A stretch of 55,855 nt of DNA from Streptomyces iconiensis (GTDB taxonomy: Bacteria; Actinomycetota; Actinomycetes; Streptomycetales; Streptomycetaceae). Location of the stretch: NCBI RefSeq assembly GCF_028657195.3, contig NZ_JANCPR020000061.1:1-55855 (forward strand), in the 5' to 3' direction. A program made the translations under genes and the position numbers. Position 1 is the first letter of the stretch, and each line of letters starts with the position of its first letter. Shown piece by piece: positions 9,693 to 17,629 of this stretch. Under the pieces are notes generated by a model, which did no database searches, was not told the DNA's origin, and worked only from the letters and a program-made list of their open reading frames with translations.

Positions 9693-10005
9693 CGTGCCTT
9701 CCCAGCGCCCCGTGGTCCGGGACCCCCATGGCCCCGCAGGCCCGTCGTCCCGCATCCCGGTGATCGCGTACCGCTGTTCCGGCCTCCGGCCCGGCGGTGG
9801 CTCCTCCGCCTCCGCCTCGCCGCCGGCTCCCCTTCGCCTCTGTCCCGCCTTTCGTTCCTTCCCGCAGGCCCCTCGTTCCCGTAAGACCTCGGTTCGCGTA
9901 AGCCGCTCGTTCCCCCAGGCCCCGACTTACCGCAGGCCCTCGTTCCCGTAAGACCCGTACAGCTCTCGTATCTCACGCGCCCCACCGACAGGGGAGATCA
10001 CCGTC
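9693..10005. other. Gap in the ABC operon with direct repeats
   Basis: No gene is seen between the stem-loop and the first permease. The sequence is C-rich and holds two copies of an 18-bp direct repeat, CCTCGTTCCCGTAAGACC, at 9871-9888 and 9938-9955, with degenerate versions between them. The permease ribosome site AGGGGAG lies near the right end. Confidence 0.5.
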
Positions 10006-11385
10006 ATGACGAGCGCGAGTCCGAATCCGCCGGAGCAAGGGCCCGTGGGCCCCGTCGCGAGCGCGCCGGGCGGCCCGAAACCGGTTCCCGTGCGGATATC
10101 CGTGATCCGCACCCGGCCCTGGACCGCGGCGGCCTTCCTGCTGCCCGCGCTCGTACTGCTCGGGGCGCTGGTCGCGTACCCGATCGGGTACTCCGTGTAC
10201 CGCAGCTTCTTCGACGCGGACGGCACCGGGTTCATCGGGCTGGACAACTACACGGAGATCTTCACCGACAGCACCTACCTGACGGCCGTCAAGAACAACC
10301 TCATCTGGGTCGTCCTCGCCCCCACCATCGCCACCGTGCTCGGCCTGATCTTCGCGGTACTGACCGAACGGGTGCGCTGGGGAACGGCGTTCAAGCTGAT
10401 CGTCTTCATGCCGATGGCGATCTCGATGCTCGCCGCCGGCATCATCTTCCGGCTCGTCTACGAGCAGGACCCGGACCGGGGCGTCGCCAACGCCGTCTGG
10501 ACCGGCATCCACGACACGTTCACCGACTCCTCGGCCTGGCCCGGCGCCCACCCGCGCCCCAACGGCGACCTCGCGCCCTCCGGAGGCGGCTCGTTCACCA
10601 CCAAGGCGACCGTGGGCTCGGCCGACCCGGCCGCGCTCCCCCTGGTCGGCGTCCCGCCGCGCGAGGCCGCGGGCGCCGGGGCGGCCAAGCAGGCGCAGCC
10701 CGCCGAGGACGGCGGCGTCTCCGGCACCGTCTGGCTGGACTTCGTACGGGGCGGCGCCAGCAAGCCGGGAGTCATCGACAAGGGCGAGAAGGCGCTCGCC
10801 GGGATCACGGTCGAGGCGGTCAGGAACGGCGAGGTCGTCGCCTCGGCGACGACCGGCGACGACGGCGTCTACACCCTGCCCGCCTCCGCCGACGGGGCTC
10901 AACTCCGGCTGCCCGCGAGCAACTTCGCCGCCCCGTACAACGGCGTCGACTGGCTGGGGCCCGCGCTGGTGACGCCGTCCATCATCGGTTCCTACATCTG
11001 GATGTGGGCCGGCTTCGCGATGGTGCTGATCGCGGCGGGGCTGGCCGGGGTGCCACGTGAACTCCTCGAACAGGCCCGGGTCGACGGGGCCAGCGAGTGG
11101 CAGGTCTTCCGCAAGATCACCGTTCCACTGCTCGCGCCGGTCCTCGCGGTCGTCACCGTCACGCTCATGATCAACGTTCTGAAGATCTTCGACCTCGTCT
11201 ACATCATCGCGCCCAGCGCCAGCCAGGAGGACGCGAACGTGCTGGCACTCCAGCTGTATCTGTCGTCCTTCGGCACGGGGAACAACCAGGGCCTCGGCAG
11301 CGCCATCGCGGTGCTTCTGCTGCTGCTCGTCGTGCCGGTGATGGTCTTCAACATCCGCCGCCTGCGGAGGGAGTCACGCCGATGA
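10006..11385 (+). CDS. Sugar ABC transporter permease with extracytoplasmic CnaB/SdrD-like insert
   Basis: 459-residue MalF-type permease, longer than the usual about 300. Membrane segments lie at about 40-60, 95-118 and 125-148 and again from about 312. Between them is an insert of roughly 155 residues (155-312) that should face outward. Its second half (SGTVWLDFVRGG, GEKALAGITVEAVRNG, TTGDDGVYTLPAS) has the pattern of CnaB/SdrD-type beta-sandwich repeats of surface proteins. The EAA loop that contacts the ATPase is seen near 352-378 (EQARVDGASEWQVFRKITVP). Ribosome site GGGGAG precedes the ATG. The last four bases overlap the next permease. No ATPase gene follows; in Streptomyces sugar importers of this class commonly share the ATPase MsiK encoded elsewhere. 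Confidence 0.9.
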   Translation: MTSASPNPPEQGPVGPVASAPGGPKPVPVRISVIRTRPWTAAAFLLPALVLLGALVAYPIGYSVYRSFFDADGTGFIGLDNYTEIFTDSTYLTAVKNNLIWVVLAPTIATVLGLIFAVLTERVRWGTAFKLIVFMPMAISMLAAGIIFRLVYEQDPDRGVANAVWTGIHDTFTDSSAWPGAHPRPNGDLAPSGGGSFTTKATVGSADPAALPLVGVPPREAAGAGAAKQAQPAEDGGVSGTVWLDFVRGGASKPGVIDKGEKALAGITVEAVRNGEVVASATTGDDGVYTLPASADGAQLRLPASNFAAPYNGVDWLGPALVTPSIIGSYIWMWAGFAMVLIAAGLAGVPRELLEQARVDGASEWQVFRKITVPLLAPVLAVVTVTLMINVLKIFDLVYIIAPSASQEDANVLALQLYLSSFGTGNNQGLGSAIAVLLLLLVVPVMVFNIRRLRRESRR

Positions 11386-12347
11386 CCGCGCAGAGGACCA
11401 CACCGCCGCCACCGCCTCGGCCTTCGTCCACACCCGTGTCCACCGCGAAGACCGCGCCCGCGCGCCCCAAGCGCTCGCCCGCTTCCCGTGTGGCCGCGCT
11501 GACGGGGCACTGGGCGGTGCGCTTCGCGCTCATCGTCGTCGGGCTGTTCTGGCTGATGCCGACGGCCGGACTGCTCAGTTCCTCGCTACGGGACCGTACG
11601 GAGATCGCCTCCTCGGGCTGGTGGAAAGTCTTCGACCTCAACTCCAGCTTCCCGTGGGTGCTGAACGCCGACCAGTTCACGACGACCAACTACGACGCGC
11701 TGCTGTCCAACGACGCGGTGATGGAGTCCCTCGTCACCACCCTGTACATCACGGTTCCCGCCACGGTGCTCGTCGTGCTGATCGGCGCGCTCGCCGGATA
11801 CGCGTTCGCCTGGCTGGACTTCCCCGGGCGCGACTGGTGGTTCCTGGCGGTCGTGGGACTGCTGGTCGTCCCGGTCCAGGTCGCGCTGGTGCCGGTGGCC
11901 AAGCTCTTCAACACGCTCGGCATCTTCGAGACCACGCCGGGCGTCGTCATCTTCCACACCGCCTTCGGGCTGCCCTTCGCGGTGTTCCTGTTGCGCAACT
12001 TCTTCGCCGAGATACCCCGCGAACTCCTGGAGGCCGCGCGGCTCGACGGGGCGGGCGAGATACGCCTGTTCACCCGCGTGGTGCTGCCCCTGGGCGGGCC
12101 CGCCATCGCCTCACTGGGCATCTTCCAGTTCCTGTGGGTGTGGAACGACATGCTGGTCGCACTGATCTTCGCGGACGGCACCAATCCACCGATCACGGTC
12201 GCGCTCCAGCAACAGGTACGCCAGTTCGGCGCCAACATCGACGTACTGGCGCCCGGCGCCTTCGTGTCGATGGTGATCCCCCTCGCGGTCTTCTTCGCCT
12301 TCCAGCGGCAGTTCGTCTCCGGGGTGATGGCGGGGGCGGTGAAGTAG
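11382..12347 (+). CDS. Sugar ABC transporter permease (MalG-type)
   Basis: 321 residues, second permease of the importer. After a Pro/Thr/Lys-rich cytoplasmic N-terminus come about six membrane helices, starting with FALIVVGLFWLMPTAGLL. The EAA loop is LLEAARLDGAGEIRLFTRVV near the last third, with FLWVWNDMLVALIF after it, as in the MalG/CUT1 family. The ATG overlaps the stop of the upstream permease (ATGA), with CGGAGGGAG as ribosome site inside the upstream gene, indicating translational coupling. The frame is open much further upstream, but that part is a shadow of the preceding permease. End of the transporter operon; the next genes converge from the right. Confidence 0.92.
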   Translation: MTAQRTTPPPPPRPSSTPVSTAKTAPARPKRSPASRVAALTGHWAVRFALIVVGLFWLMPTAGLLSSSLRDRTEIASSGWWKVFDLNSSFPWVLNADQFTTTNYDALLSNDAVMESLVTTLYITVPATVLVVLIGALAGYAFAWLDFPGRDWWFLAVVGLLVVPVQVALVPVAKLFNTLGIFETTPGVVIFHTAFGLPFAVFLLRNFFAEIPRELLEAARLDGAGEIRLFTRVVLPLGGPAIASLGIFQFLWVWNDMLVALIFADGTNPPITVALQQQVRQFGANIDVLAPGAFVSMVIPLAVFFAFQRQFVSGVMAGAVK

Positions 12348-12394
12348 GACGGCGGCGGGCGGGCAGGCACGGCCAGAAGGCGAGCGCGACAGAG

Positions 12395-12550
12395 GGTGCG
12401 GGCCCGGCTCGGTGCGGCTCGGGCTCGGCTCGGCACGGTGCGGGCCCGGATCGGTGCGGGCCCGGATCGGTGCGGGCCCGGATCGTGCACAGTGCGGTGC
12501 GGGCACGGCGCGGTGCGGGCGGCGCGGCGGGGTGCGTGCGGCGCGGGCAC
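12395..12550. repeat. Tandem 16-bp repeats in a convergent gap
   Basis: The 260-bp space between the permease and the convergent GtrA gene contains three perfect tandem copies of GGTGCGGGCCCGGATC at 12437-12484, flanked by several degenerate copies. No gene is seen. The repeats are self-complementary in part (GGGCCC) and could form structure that ends transcription from both sides, but no classical terminator is evident. Confidence 0.75.
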
Positions 12551-12607
12551 AGTGCGGTAGCGCCCGGCGGCGGGCGGGATCGGCGCGCGGGCGGAGTCTC
12601 CTGCTGC

Positions 12608-13096
12608 TCAGCGCGCGCGTGCCGGGGCGTCCGGCGGGCGGAACACCAGCGTCCGGGTGCCCCAGAAGCGCAGCACCGTCGCGAGTGCCATGCCGACGCC
12701 CGCGCCCGCGATCACATCGGCACGGGCCGAGGTGAGGCCGAACCCGTAGTGCGAGACGCCGAGGCAGGCCAACTGCACGGCGGCGCCCGCGAGATTGACG
12801 AGGAAGAAGACGGCGAACCGCCGCCACCGCCCACGCGCCCCGGCGCCCGCGTCCCGCGCACGGTAGGGGCCCAGCGCGTTGCCCACGTACGCGACGCCAC
12901 AGGCCGCCACGAAAGAGAGCGCCTTCGCGGTGAGCGGGTCGAAGCCGGCGGGGCCACGCAACCAGATGAACAGGCCGACATCGGTGACGTACGCGCACAC
13001 CCCCGCGACCGCGAACCCGCCGACCTCCGCACCGAGCGCACGCACCCGCGCCCGCCCCGGCAGCCCCCGCGCCCCTTCGTCCCGCACCCCCGTCAC
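12608..13096 (-). CDS. GtrA-family membrane protein, Rv3789-like
   Basis: 162 residues with four predicted membrane helices (starting near GGFAVAGVCAYVTDVGLFIW), the size and pattern of GtrA proteins; it ends with FWGTRTLVFR, a typical GtrA tail motif. GtrA proteins are associated with movement or use of polyprenyl-phosphate sugars. In mycobacteria the GtrA member Rv3789 lies beside dprE1/dprE2 and is linked to decaprenyl-phosphoryl-arabinose. Here it is the last gene of PAP2-UbiA-GtrA, across from dprE1/dprE2. I chose the GTG at 13096, which overlaps the stop of the upstream gene as GTGA; the open frame continues further but only as a shadow. Role as flippase or as recruiter of glycosyltransferases remains open. 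Confidence 0.85.
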   Translation of the reverse strand: MTGVRDEGARGLPGRARVRALGAEVGGFAVAGVCAYVTDVGLFIWLRGPAGFDPLTAKALSFVAACGVAYVGNALGPYRARDAGAGARGRWRRFAVFFLVNLAGAAVQLACLGVSHYGFGLTSARADVIAGAGVGMALATVLRFWGTRTLVFRPPDAPARAR

Positions 13097-14145
13097 AACC
13101 CGGCGACCGACAGCCCGTAGAGCACTCCCCAGCACAGGGCGATCACGGCCATCGGCCGGTCGCGCAGCAGCACGTCCTCGGGTGCCCCGGCGGCGCCACG
13201 GTCGGCGAAGACGGCGTACCGCAACACCGCCAGGATCAGCGGCACCATCGACAACTGGCGGCACAGCGAGGCACCTTCGTCCGCGGAGCCCACGCGCACC
13301 TCCAGCGCCCACAGGCAGTACGCGAGCACGGCGACGCCCGCGGCGAGCTGCCATACGAAGCGCAAGTAGCCCACGGTGTACTCGCGCAGCAGCGCCCGCG
13401 TGCCGCCCTCGCCCTCTCCCATCAGCAGCGCCTCCGAGTAGCGCTTGGCCGCCACCATGAACAGCGCCCCGAACCCCGCCGTGAGCAGGAACCAGCGCGA
13501 GAGCGGAATGCCCAGCGCCAGCCCTCCGCACATGGCCCGCATCACGAACCCCGCCGTCACCACGGCGAGATCCACCACGAGGACACGCTTGAGCAGCAGG
13601 CAGTAGGCGATCTGCATGACGATGTACGAGGCGAGCAGTGCCGCCGTCGCCGCGTTGCACAGCAGCGCCGCGACGGCCGTCGCGGCCACGGCGAGCACAC
13701 CGCCCGCCGCGTAGGCGACCAGCACCGGCACCACCCCGGCGGCCACGGGGCGGTGGCACTTGTCCGGGTGCGCACGGTCGTCGGCGGCGTCGCGCGCGTC
13801 GTTGAGCAGGTAGACGGACGAGGCAGCGGCCGTGAACAGGGCGAATACCAGGGCGAGTTGCAGCGCCGTGTCCGGCGCAGTGAGCTGTCCTGCCGCGGCC
13901 GGCGCCGCCACGACCAGCAGGTTCTTGATCCACTGGCGGGGGCGCGCGGTCAGCAGCAGCCCGCCGGCCCGCGTCCCCGCGAAACCGGCGGCACGCCGCG
14001 GCGCCGCACCGCCCGCCGCACCGCCCGCCGGCCCGGCCGCAACTCCGGCCCCGGGGCTCCCGGGCACGGACTGCTCAGACACGGGCTGCCCGGAAGCGGG
14101 GTACCCGGAAGTCGCCTGCCCTACGAACGTGGTCCGTTCACCCAT
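13093..14145 (-). CDS. Decaprenyl-phosphate phosphoribosyltransferase (DPPR synthase, UbiA family)
   Basis: 350-residue membrane prenyltransferase that should join 5-phosphoribosyl pyrophosphate to decaprenyl phosphate, the first committed step to the arabinose donor DPA. After a low-complexity N-terminus of about 70 residues comes the family signature LLTARPRQWIKNLLV, then SVYLLNDARDAADDRAHP, the Asp-rich metal/diphosphate site of UbiA enzymes, and a run of hydrophobic helices to the end. It resembles Mycobacterium Rv3806c. The ATG at 14145 has AGGTGG in front and lies 8 bp inside the end of the PAP2 phosphatase gene; its own end overlaps the GtrA gene by 4 bp. The three genes are clearly one operon. 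Confidence 0.9.
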   Translation of the reverse strand: MGERTTFVGQATSGYPASGQPVSEQSVPGSPGAGVAAGPAGGAAGGAAPRRAAGFAGTRAGGLLLTARPRQWIKNLLVVAAPAAAGQLTAPDTALQLALVFALFTAAASSVYLLNDARDAADDRAHPDKCHRPVAAGVVPVLVAYAAGGVLAVAATAVAALLCNAATAALLASYIVMQIAYCLLLKRVLVVDLAVVTAGFVMRAMCGGLALGIPLSRWFLLTAGFGALFMVAAKRYSEALLMGEGEGGTRALLREYTVGYLRFVWQLAAGVAVLAYCLWALEVRVGSADEGASLCRQLSMVPLILAVLRYAVFADRGAAGAPEDVLLRDRPMAVIALCWGVLYGLSVAGL

Positions 14146-14785
14146 GGAGCCACCTCTCGCCACCCGCCACCGCGGACCCCGCCACACCTGCCGCCCCGAC
14201 CCGTGGCACCACCGGAGCGCCCGGCACGCCCGGCACGTCCGGCACCCGCGGCACCACCGGCACGCCCGGCGCCCGCGGTACGGGCGGTACGCGCCGCGCG
14301 CCGAGCCGCACGGTCAGTGCGCCCAGTGCCGCGCCCGCGATCACGTCCGAGGGGTAGTGCACCCCGACGACCAGCCGGGACACGCAGGTGAGCGCCGCGA
14401 GGGCGCCGATTCCGGCCCGCGCGGCGCCAGGGCGCAACGTGCCCAGCGCGAGCGCAGCCGCGCCGGCCGAGGCCGCGTGCGAACTGGGGAAGGAGTGCCG
14501 TCCTGCCGTACGTACGAGCGGGGCGCGGCCCTCCAGGACGGGGCGCGGGCGGCGCACGACCCGCTTGATCCCCATGCTGGACAGGTGCGCGGCACCCACG
14601 AGTGCCGTGCCCCGGAGCCAGCGCTCCCGCTGCGTACGGTCAGTGGCCGCTCCAGCGAGCCCGGCGAGGAGCCAGACGGCGGCGTGCTCGCCGCACCAGG
14701 ACAGTGCGCGTGCCGCACCCGCGACCCGTGCGTCCACCGCGCAGTCGCCGAGGGCATCCAGCAGCCGCCGTTCCCACCGTTGCAT
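14138..14785 (-). CDS. PAP2-family phosphatase (candidate decaprenylphosphoryl-5-phosphoribose phosphatase)
   Basis: 215 residues with all three PAP2 signatures: KRVVRRPRP, the central FPSSHAAS and SRLVVGVHYPSD with the catalytic His. By position it is the likely enzyme that removes the 5-phosphate from decaprenylphosphoryl-phosphoribose (counterpart of Rv3807c, which also sits next to the DPPR synthase in mycobacteria). Several hydrophobic helices indicate a membrane enzyme. The C-terminal 45 residues are a Val/Pro/Arg repeat region (PGVPVVPRVPDVPGVPGAP) without known function. Start taken at the ATG for MQRWERRLL; a GTG five codons upstream is an alternative and neither has a strong ribosome site. 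First gene of its operon and divergent from dprE1. Confidence 0.87.
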   Translation of the reverse strand: MQRWERRLLDALGDCAVDARVAGAARALSWCGEHAAVWLLAGLAGAATDRTQRERWLRGTALVGAAHLSSMGIKRVVRRPRPVLEGRAPLVRTAGRHSFPSSHAASAGAAALALGTLRPGAARAGIGALAALTCVSRLVVGVHYPSDVIAGAALGALTVRLGARRVPPVPRAPGVPVVPRVPDVPGVPGAPVVPRVGAAGVAGSAVAGGERWLHG

Positions 14786-14931
14786 CGCTCTCGCTGCCAC
14801 ATCCCGACTGTCACGGGATCGGCCTCAACTTGGGGTCACCATACGATCCGACACTCGGCCTTTCACCCTTTCAGCGACATTCAACGCTTAGGCGCACGCC
14901 AATCACATTCAGGGGCGATACGGTCACCTTC
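14786..14931. promoter_or_regulatory. Divergent promoter region of the two DPA half-operons
   Basis: About 145 bp separate the PAP2-UbiA-GtrA operon from dprE1-dprE2. The stretch is less GC-rich than its neighbours (for example the T-rich sequence around 14860-14895), so both promoters are expected here. Exact promoter elements could not be assigned. Sharing this short region would allow joint regulation of all five DPA genes. Confidence 0.45.
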
Positions 14932-16338
14932 ATGCCCGCTCAGCACCAGCAGAGTTCGCATCGGCGGCGCACGCCGCCCCTCCGTGCGGCACGCCGGGAC
15001 CGGCTCCTGACCGGGTGGGGCCGCACAGCTCCGTCCGGCGCCGCGACGCTGTCGCGCCCCCGCACCGTGGCTGAGGCGGTAAGCGCCGTTCGCGCGAGCG
15101 GCGCGCGGGGCAGCACTCCACGCGGGCTCGGCAGGGCGTACGGCGACGCGGCGCAGAACGCGGGCGGCACCGTTCTGGACACCACGGGACTCGACCGGGT
15201 GCGCGCCATCGACGCCGAGCGCGGGACGGTCGTCTGCGAGGCCGGGGTCAGTCTGCACCGGCTGATGGAGGTGCTGCTGCCGCTCGGCTGGTTCGTGCCG
15301 GTCACCCCCGGAACCCGCTATGTGACGGTCGGCGGCGCGATCGGCGCCGACATCCACGGCAAGAACCACCACGTCTCCGGCAGCTTCACCCGCCATGTGC
15401 GTTCCCTGGAACTGCTCACCGCCGACGGCGAGGTGCGCACGGTGGTGCCCGGCACCGATCTGTTCGACGCGACGGCCGGCGGCATGGGCCTGACCGGCCT
15501 CGTGCTGAGCGCGACGGTCCAACTGCTGCCCGTGGAAACGTCGTTGATGTGCGTGGACACCGACCGGCTGCCCGATCTGGACTCCCTGCTGGCGGTCCTG
15601 ACCGCCACCGACCACCGCCACCGCTACTCCGTCGCCTGGATCGACCTGCTCGCGCGCGGCACGGCCGCGGGACGCTCCGTCCTCACCCGGGGCGACCACG
15701 CGCCGCTGGACGCCTTGCCCGCGCGAGCGCGCCGTGACCCGCTCGCGTTCCGCCCCTCCCAGCTCCCGCCGGCGCCGCGCGCGCTGCCCAGCGGGCTGCT
15801 GCGGGGCAGCACCGTCGGCGCGTTCAACCGGTTCTGGTACCGCAAGGCCCCGCGCCGCAGAAGGGGCGAACTCCAGAAGCTGTCCGCCTTCTTCCACCCT
15901 CTCGACGGCCTTCCGCACTGGAACCGCGTCTACGGCAGCACGGGTTTCGTGCAGTGGCAGTGCGTGCTCGGGCACGCGCACGACGACGCGCTGCGCCGCA
16001 TCGTGCGGCTCATCTCCCGGCGCTCGTGCCCCTCGTTCCTCGCCGTGCTCAAGCGCTTCGGGCCCGGCGACCCCGGCTGGCTCTCCTTTCCCACCGAGGG
16101 CTGGACGCTCGCGCTGGACATCCCGGCCGGGCTGCCGGGACTCGCGGAGTTCCTGGACGTACTGGACGGCGAGGTCGCCGCTGCCGACGGGCGGCTCTAT
16201 CTCGCCAAGGACGCCAGGATGCGGCCCGAGTTGCTGCCCGCGATGTATCCCCGGCTGGCCGACTTCCGCGCGCTGCGCGCCGAACTGGACCCGCGCGGCC
16301 TGTTCACCTCGGACCTCGCACGCCGCCTGTCCTTGTGA
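14932..16338 (+). CDS. dprE1: Decaprenylphosphoryl-beta-D-ribose 2'-oxidase DprE1
   Basis: 468-residue FAD oxidoreductase that oxidises decaprenylphosphoryl-ribose to the 2-keto intermediate. The whole length follows mycobacterial DprE1: GLGRAYGDAAQNAGG and TVGGAIGADIHGKNHH in the FAD domain (His142), then FFHPLDGLPHWNRVYG, LSFPTEGWTLALDIP, LYLAKDAR (Lys426, matching the essential Mtb Lys418) and the C-terminal MYPRL...LDPRGLFTSDLARRL. The residue matching Mtb Cys387, where benzothiazinone drugs attach covalently, is Ala394 here. Start is the ATG of MPAQHQQSS; the longer upstream frame is not supported. It precedes dprE2 by 107 bp containing a direct repeat. Highly confident from motif-by-motif agreement. 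Confidence 0.95.
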   Translation: MPAQHQQSSHRRRTPPLRAARRDRLLTGWGRTAPSGAATLSRPRTVAEAVSAVRASGARGSTPRGLGRAYGDAAQNAGGTVLDTTGLDRVRAIDAERGTVVCEAGVSLHRLMEVLLPLGWFVPVTPGTRYVTVGGAIGADIHGKNHHVSGSFTRHVRSLELLTADGEVRTVVPGTDLFDATAGGMGLTGLVLSATVQLLPVETSLMCVDTDRLPDLDSLLAVLTATDHRHRYSVAWIDLLARGTAAGRSVLTRGDHAPLDALPARARRDPLAFRPSQLPPAPRALPSGLLRGSTVGAFNRFWYRKAPRRRRGELQKLSAFFHPLDGLPHWNRVYGSTGFVQWQCVLGHAHDDALRRIVRLISRRSCPSFLAVLKRFGPGDPGWLSFPTEGWTLALDIPAGLPGLAEFLDVLDGEVAAADGRLYLAKDARMRPELLPAMYPRLADFRALRAELDPRGLFTSDLARRLSL

Positions 16339-16340
16339 CT

Positions 16341-16381
16341 CCCCACCCGTGCCGGTAACTCCCCCACCCGTGCCGGTAACT
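16341..16381. repeat. 20-bp direct repeat between dprE1 and dprE2
   Basis: CCCCACCCGTGCCGGTAACT occurs at 16341-16360 and again at 16362-16381, starting just after the dprE1 stop. A truncated third copy follows. Function unknown; it lies in an otherwise tight operon. Confidence 0.85.
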
Positions 16382-16445
16382 CCCCGTCCCTGTCACCCCT
16401 ATCGGGGGAACTTCCCTTCGGGGGAGCCCCCACGAGGAGCCCCGT

Positions 16446-17219
16446 ATGAAGGATGCCTTCGGCACCCCGCAGTCCCTGCTCGTCCTCGGCGGCACGTCCG
16501 AGATCGCGCTCGCCACGGTCCGCCGCTTCCTCGCCCGCCGCACCCGTACGGTCTGGCTCGCCGGGCGGCCAACGCCCGCGCTCGACGCCGCGGCCGAACA
16601 GCTCCGCGAAGAGGCGGCGGCACGCGGCGCCGAGGTCACCATCCGTACGACGGCCTTCGACGCGCTGGCACCCGAGACGCACGAGGAGAGGCTCGGCAAG
16701 GTCTTCGCCGAGGGCGACATCGACATGGTGCTGCTCGCCTTCGGCGTCCTGGGGGACCAGCGCGAGGACGAGAACGACCCGATGGCCGCCGTGCGGGTCG
16801 CCCAGACGAACTACACGGGCGCCGTCTCCTCCGGCCTGGTCTGCGCCCGCGCCCTGCGTACCCAGGGGCATGGCTCGCTGGTAGTGCTCTCCTCCGTCGC
16901 GGGTGAGCGCGCCCGCCGGTCCAACTTCCTCTACGGGTCGAGCAAGGCGGGCCTCGACGCCTTCGCCCAGGGCCTCGGCGACGCGCTGCACGGCACGGGC
17001 GTCCACGTGATGGTCGTACGGCCGGGATTCGTCCGTACGAGGATGACGGCGGGGAGGGCCCCGGCACCGTTCGCGACGACCCCGGAGGCGGTGGCCGGCG
17101 CCATCGCGCACGGGCTGCTGCGCAGAGCCGGAACCGTGTGGGTCCCGGCCGGGCTGAGCGCGGTGATGTGCGTGCTGCGGCACCTGCCGCGCCCCGTCTT
17201 CCGACGGCTACCCGGCTGA
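16446..17219 (+). CDS. dprE2: Decaprenylphosphoryl-2-keto-ribose reductase DprE2 (SDR family)
   Basis: 257-residue short-chain dehydrogenase that should reduce the DprE1 product to decaprenylphosphoryl-arabinose. Seen: N-terminal nucleotide site LLVLGGTSEIALATVRRFL (the GGTSEIA form typical of DprE2), VLLAFGVLGDQ, catalytic Ser in VVLSSVAGERARRSNFLYG and the YxxxK motif YGSSK, then VVRPGFVRTRMT. The C-terminus has the hydrophobic tail usual for this membrane-associated enzyme. An AGGAG ribosome site sits before the ATG. Its place immediately after dprE1 matches mycobacteria (Rv3790-Rv3791). Confidence 0.94.
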   Translation: MKDAFGTPQSLLVLGGTSEIALATVRRFLARRTRTVWLAGRPTPALDAAAEQLREEAAARGAEVTIRTTAFDALAPETHEERLGKVFAEGDIDMVLLAFGVLGDQREDENDPMAAVRVAQTNYTGAVSSGLVCARALRTQGHGSLVVLSSVAGERARRSNFLYGSSKAGLDAFAQGLGDALHGTGVHVMVVRPGFVRTRMTAGRAPAPFATTPEAVAGAIAHGLLRRAGTVWVPAGLSAVMCVLRHLPRPVFRRLPG

Positions 17220-17629
17220 CCCGCTCCCCCTTTCCCCTCCCCATCGCCCCTCTCCCCCCTTCCTGTACGGCACGGCGACACCGCAGCGCGCCCCTGTCCC
17301 CCTTGGCGCGCGTTGTCCCTGGCCCCAGGGGCGGCGGCGGGCGCGGCTCGGTCACCTGCGCGGTTCGACCCCCGGCACGGTCCGGCCCCCGGTCCGGCGC
17401 CCCGTACGCGACGGCGACCGGCGGGGCCCTCGCCGACGGGGCGCCTGGCCTGTCCTCGGTGACCGGTGACCGCTCGGGCGCTCGGGCGCTCGGGCGCGGT
17501 GTGGTGACCGGTCCGGCCCCCATGTGCGGCGCTGCGGATGCGCGACGTATACCTCCAGCCTGATTGTGGGATCAATCGGAAAATTCACCTCTGACCCGTC
17601 ACGCGACCCATCAACCCACTGGATCTGCC
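17220..17629. other. 410-bp gap after dprE2, with a short tandem repeat
   Basis: No gene is seen. It is pyrimidine-rich near 17220-17300 and contains three tandem copies of GCTCGGGC (17472-17495) flanked by related GGTGACCGGT sequences (near 17458 and 17503). The last 70 bp are less GC-rich and probably hold the promoter or leader of the next gene, whose GTG start has only a weak ribosome site. Confidence 0.5.

Noticed and set aside
8249..12347. Sugar ABC importer as incomplete because it lacks an ATPase gene
   Set aside because: Known Streptomyces sugar importers commonly share the MsiK ATPase encoded elsewhere, so a missing ATPase gene is normal.
12437..12484. Three 16-bp tandem repeats as a CRISPR array
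   Set aside because: There are no spacers between the units and no cas genes in the window.
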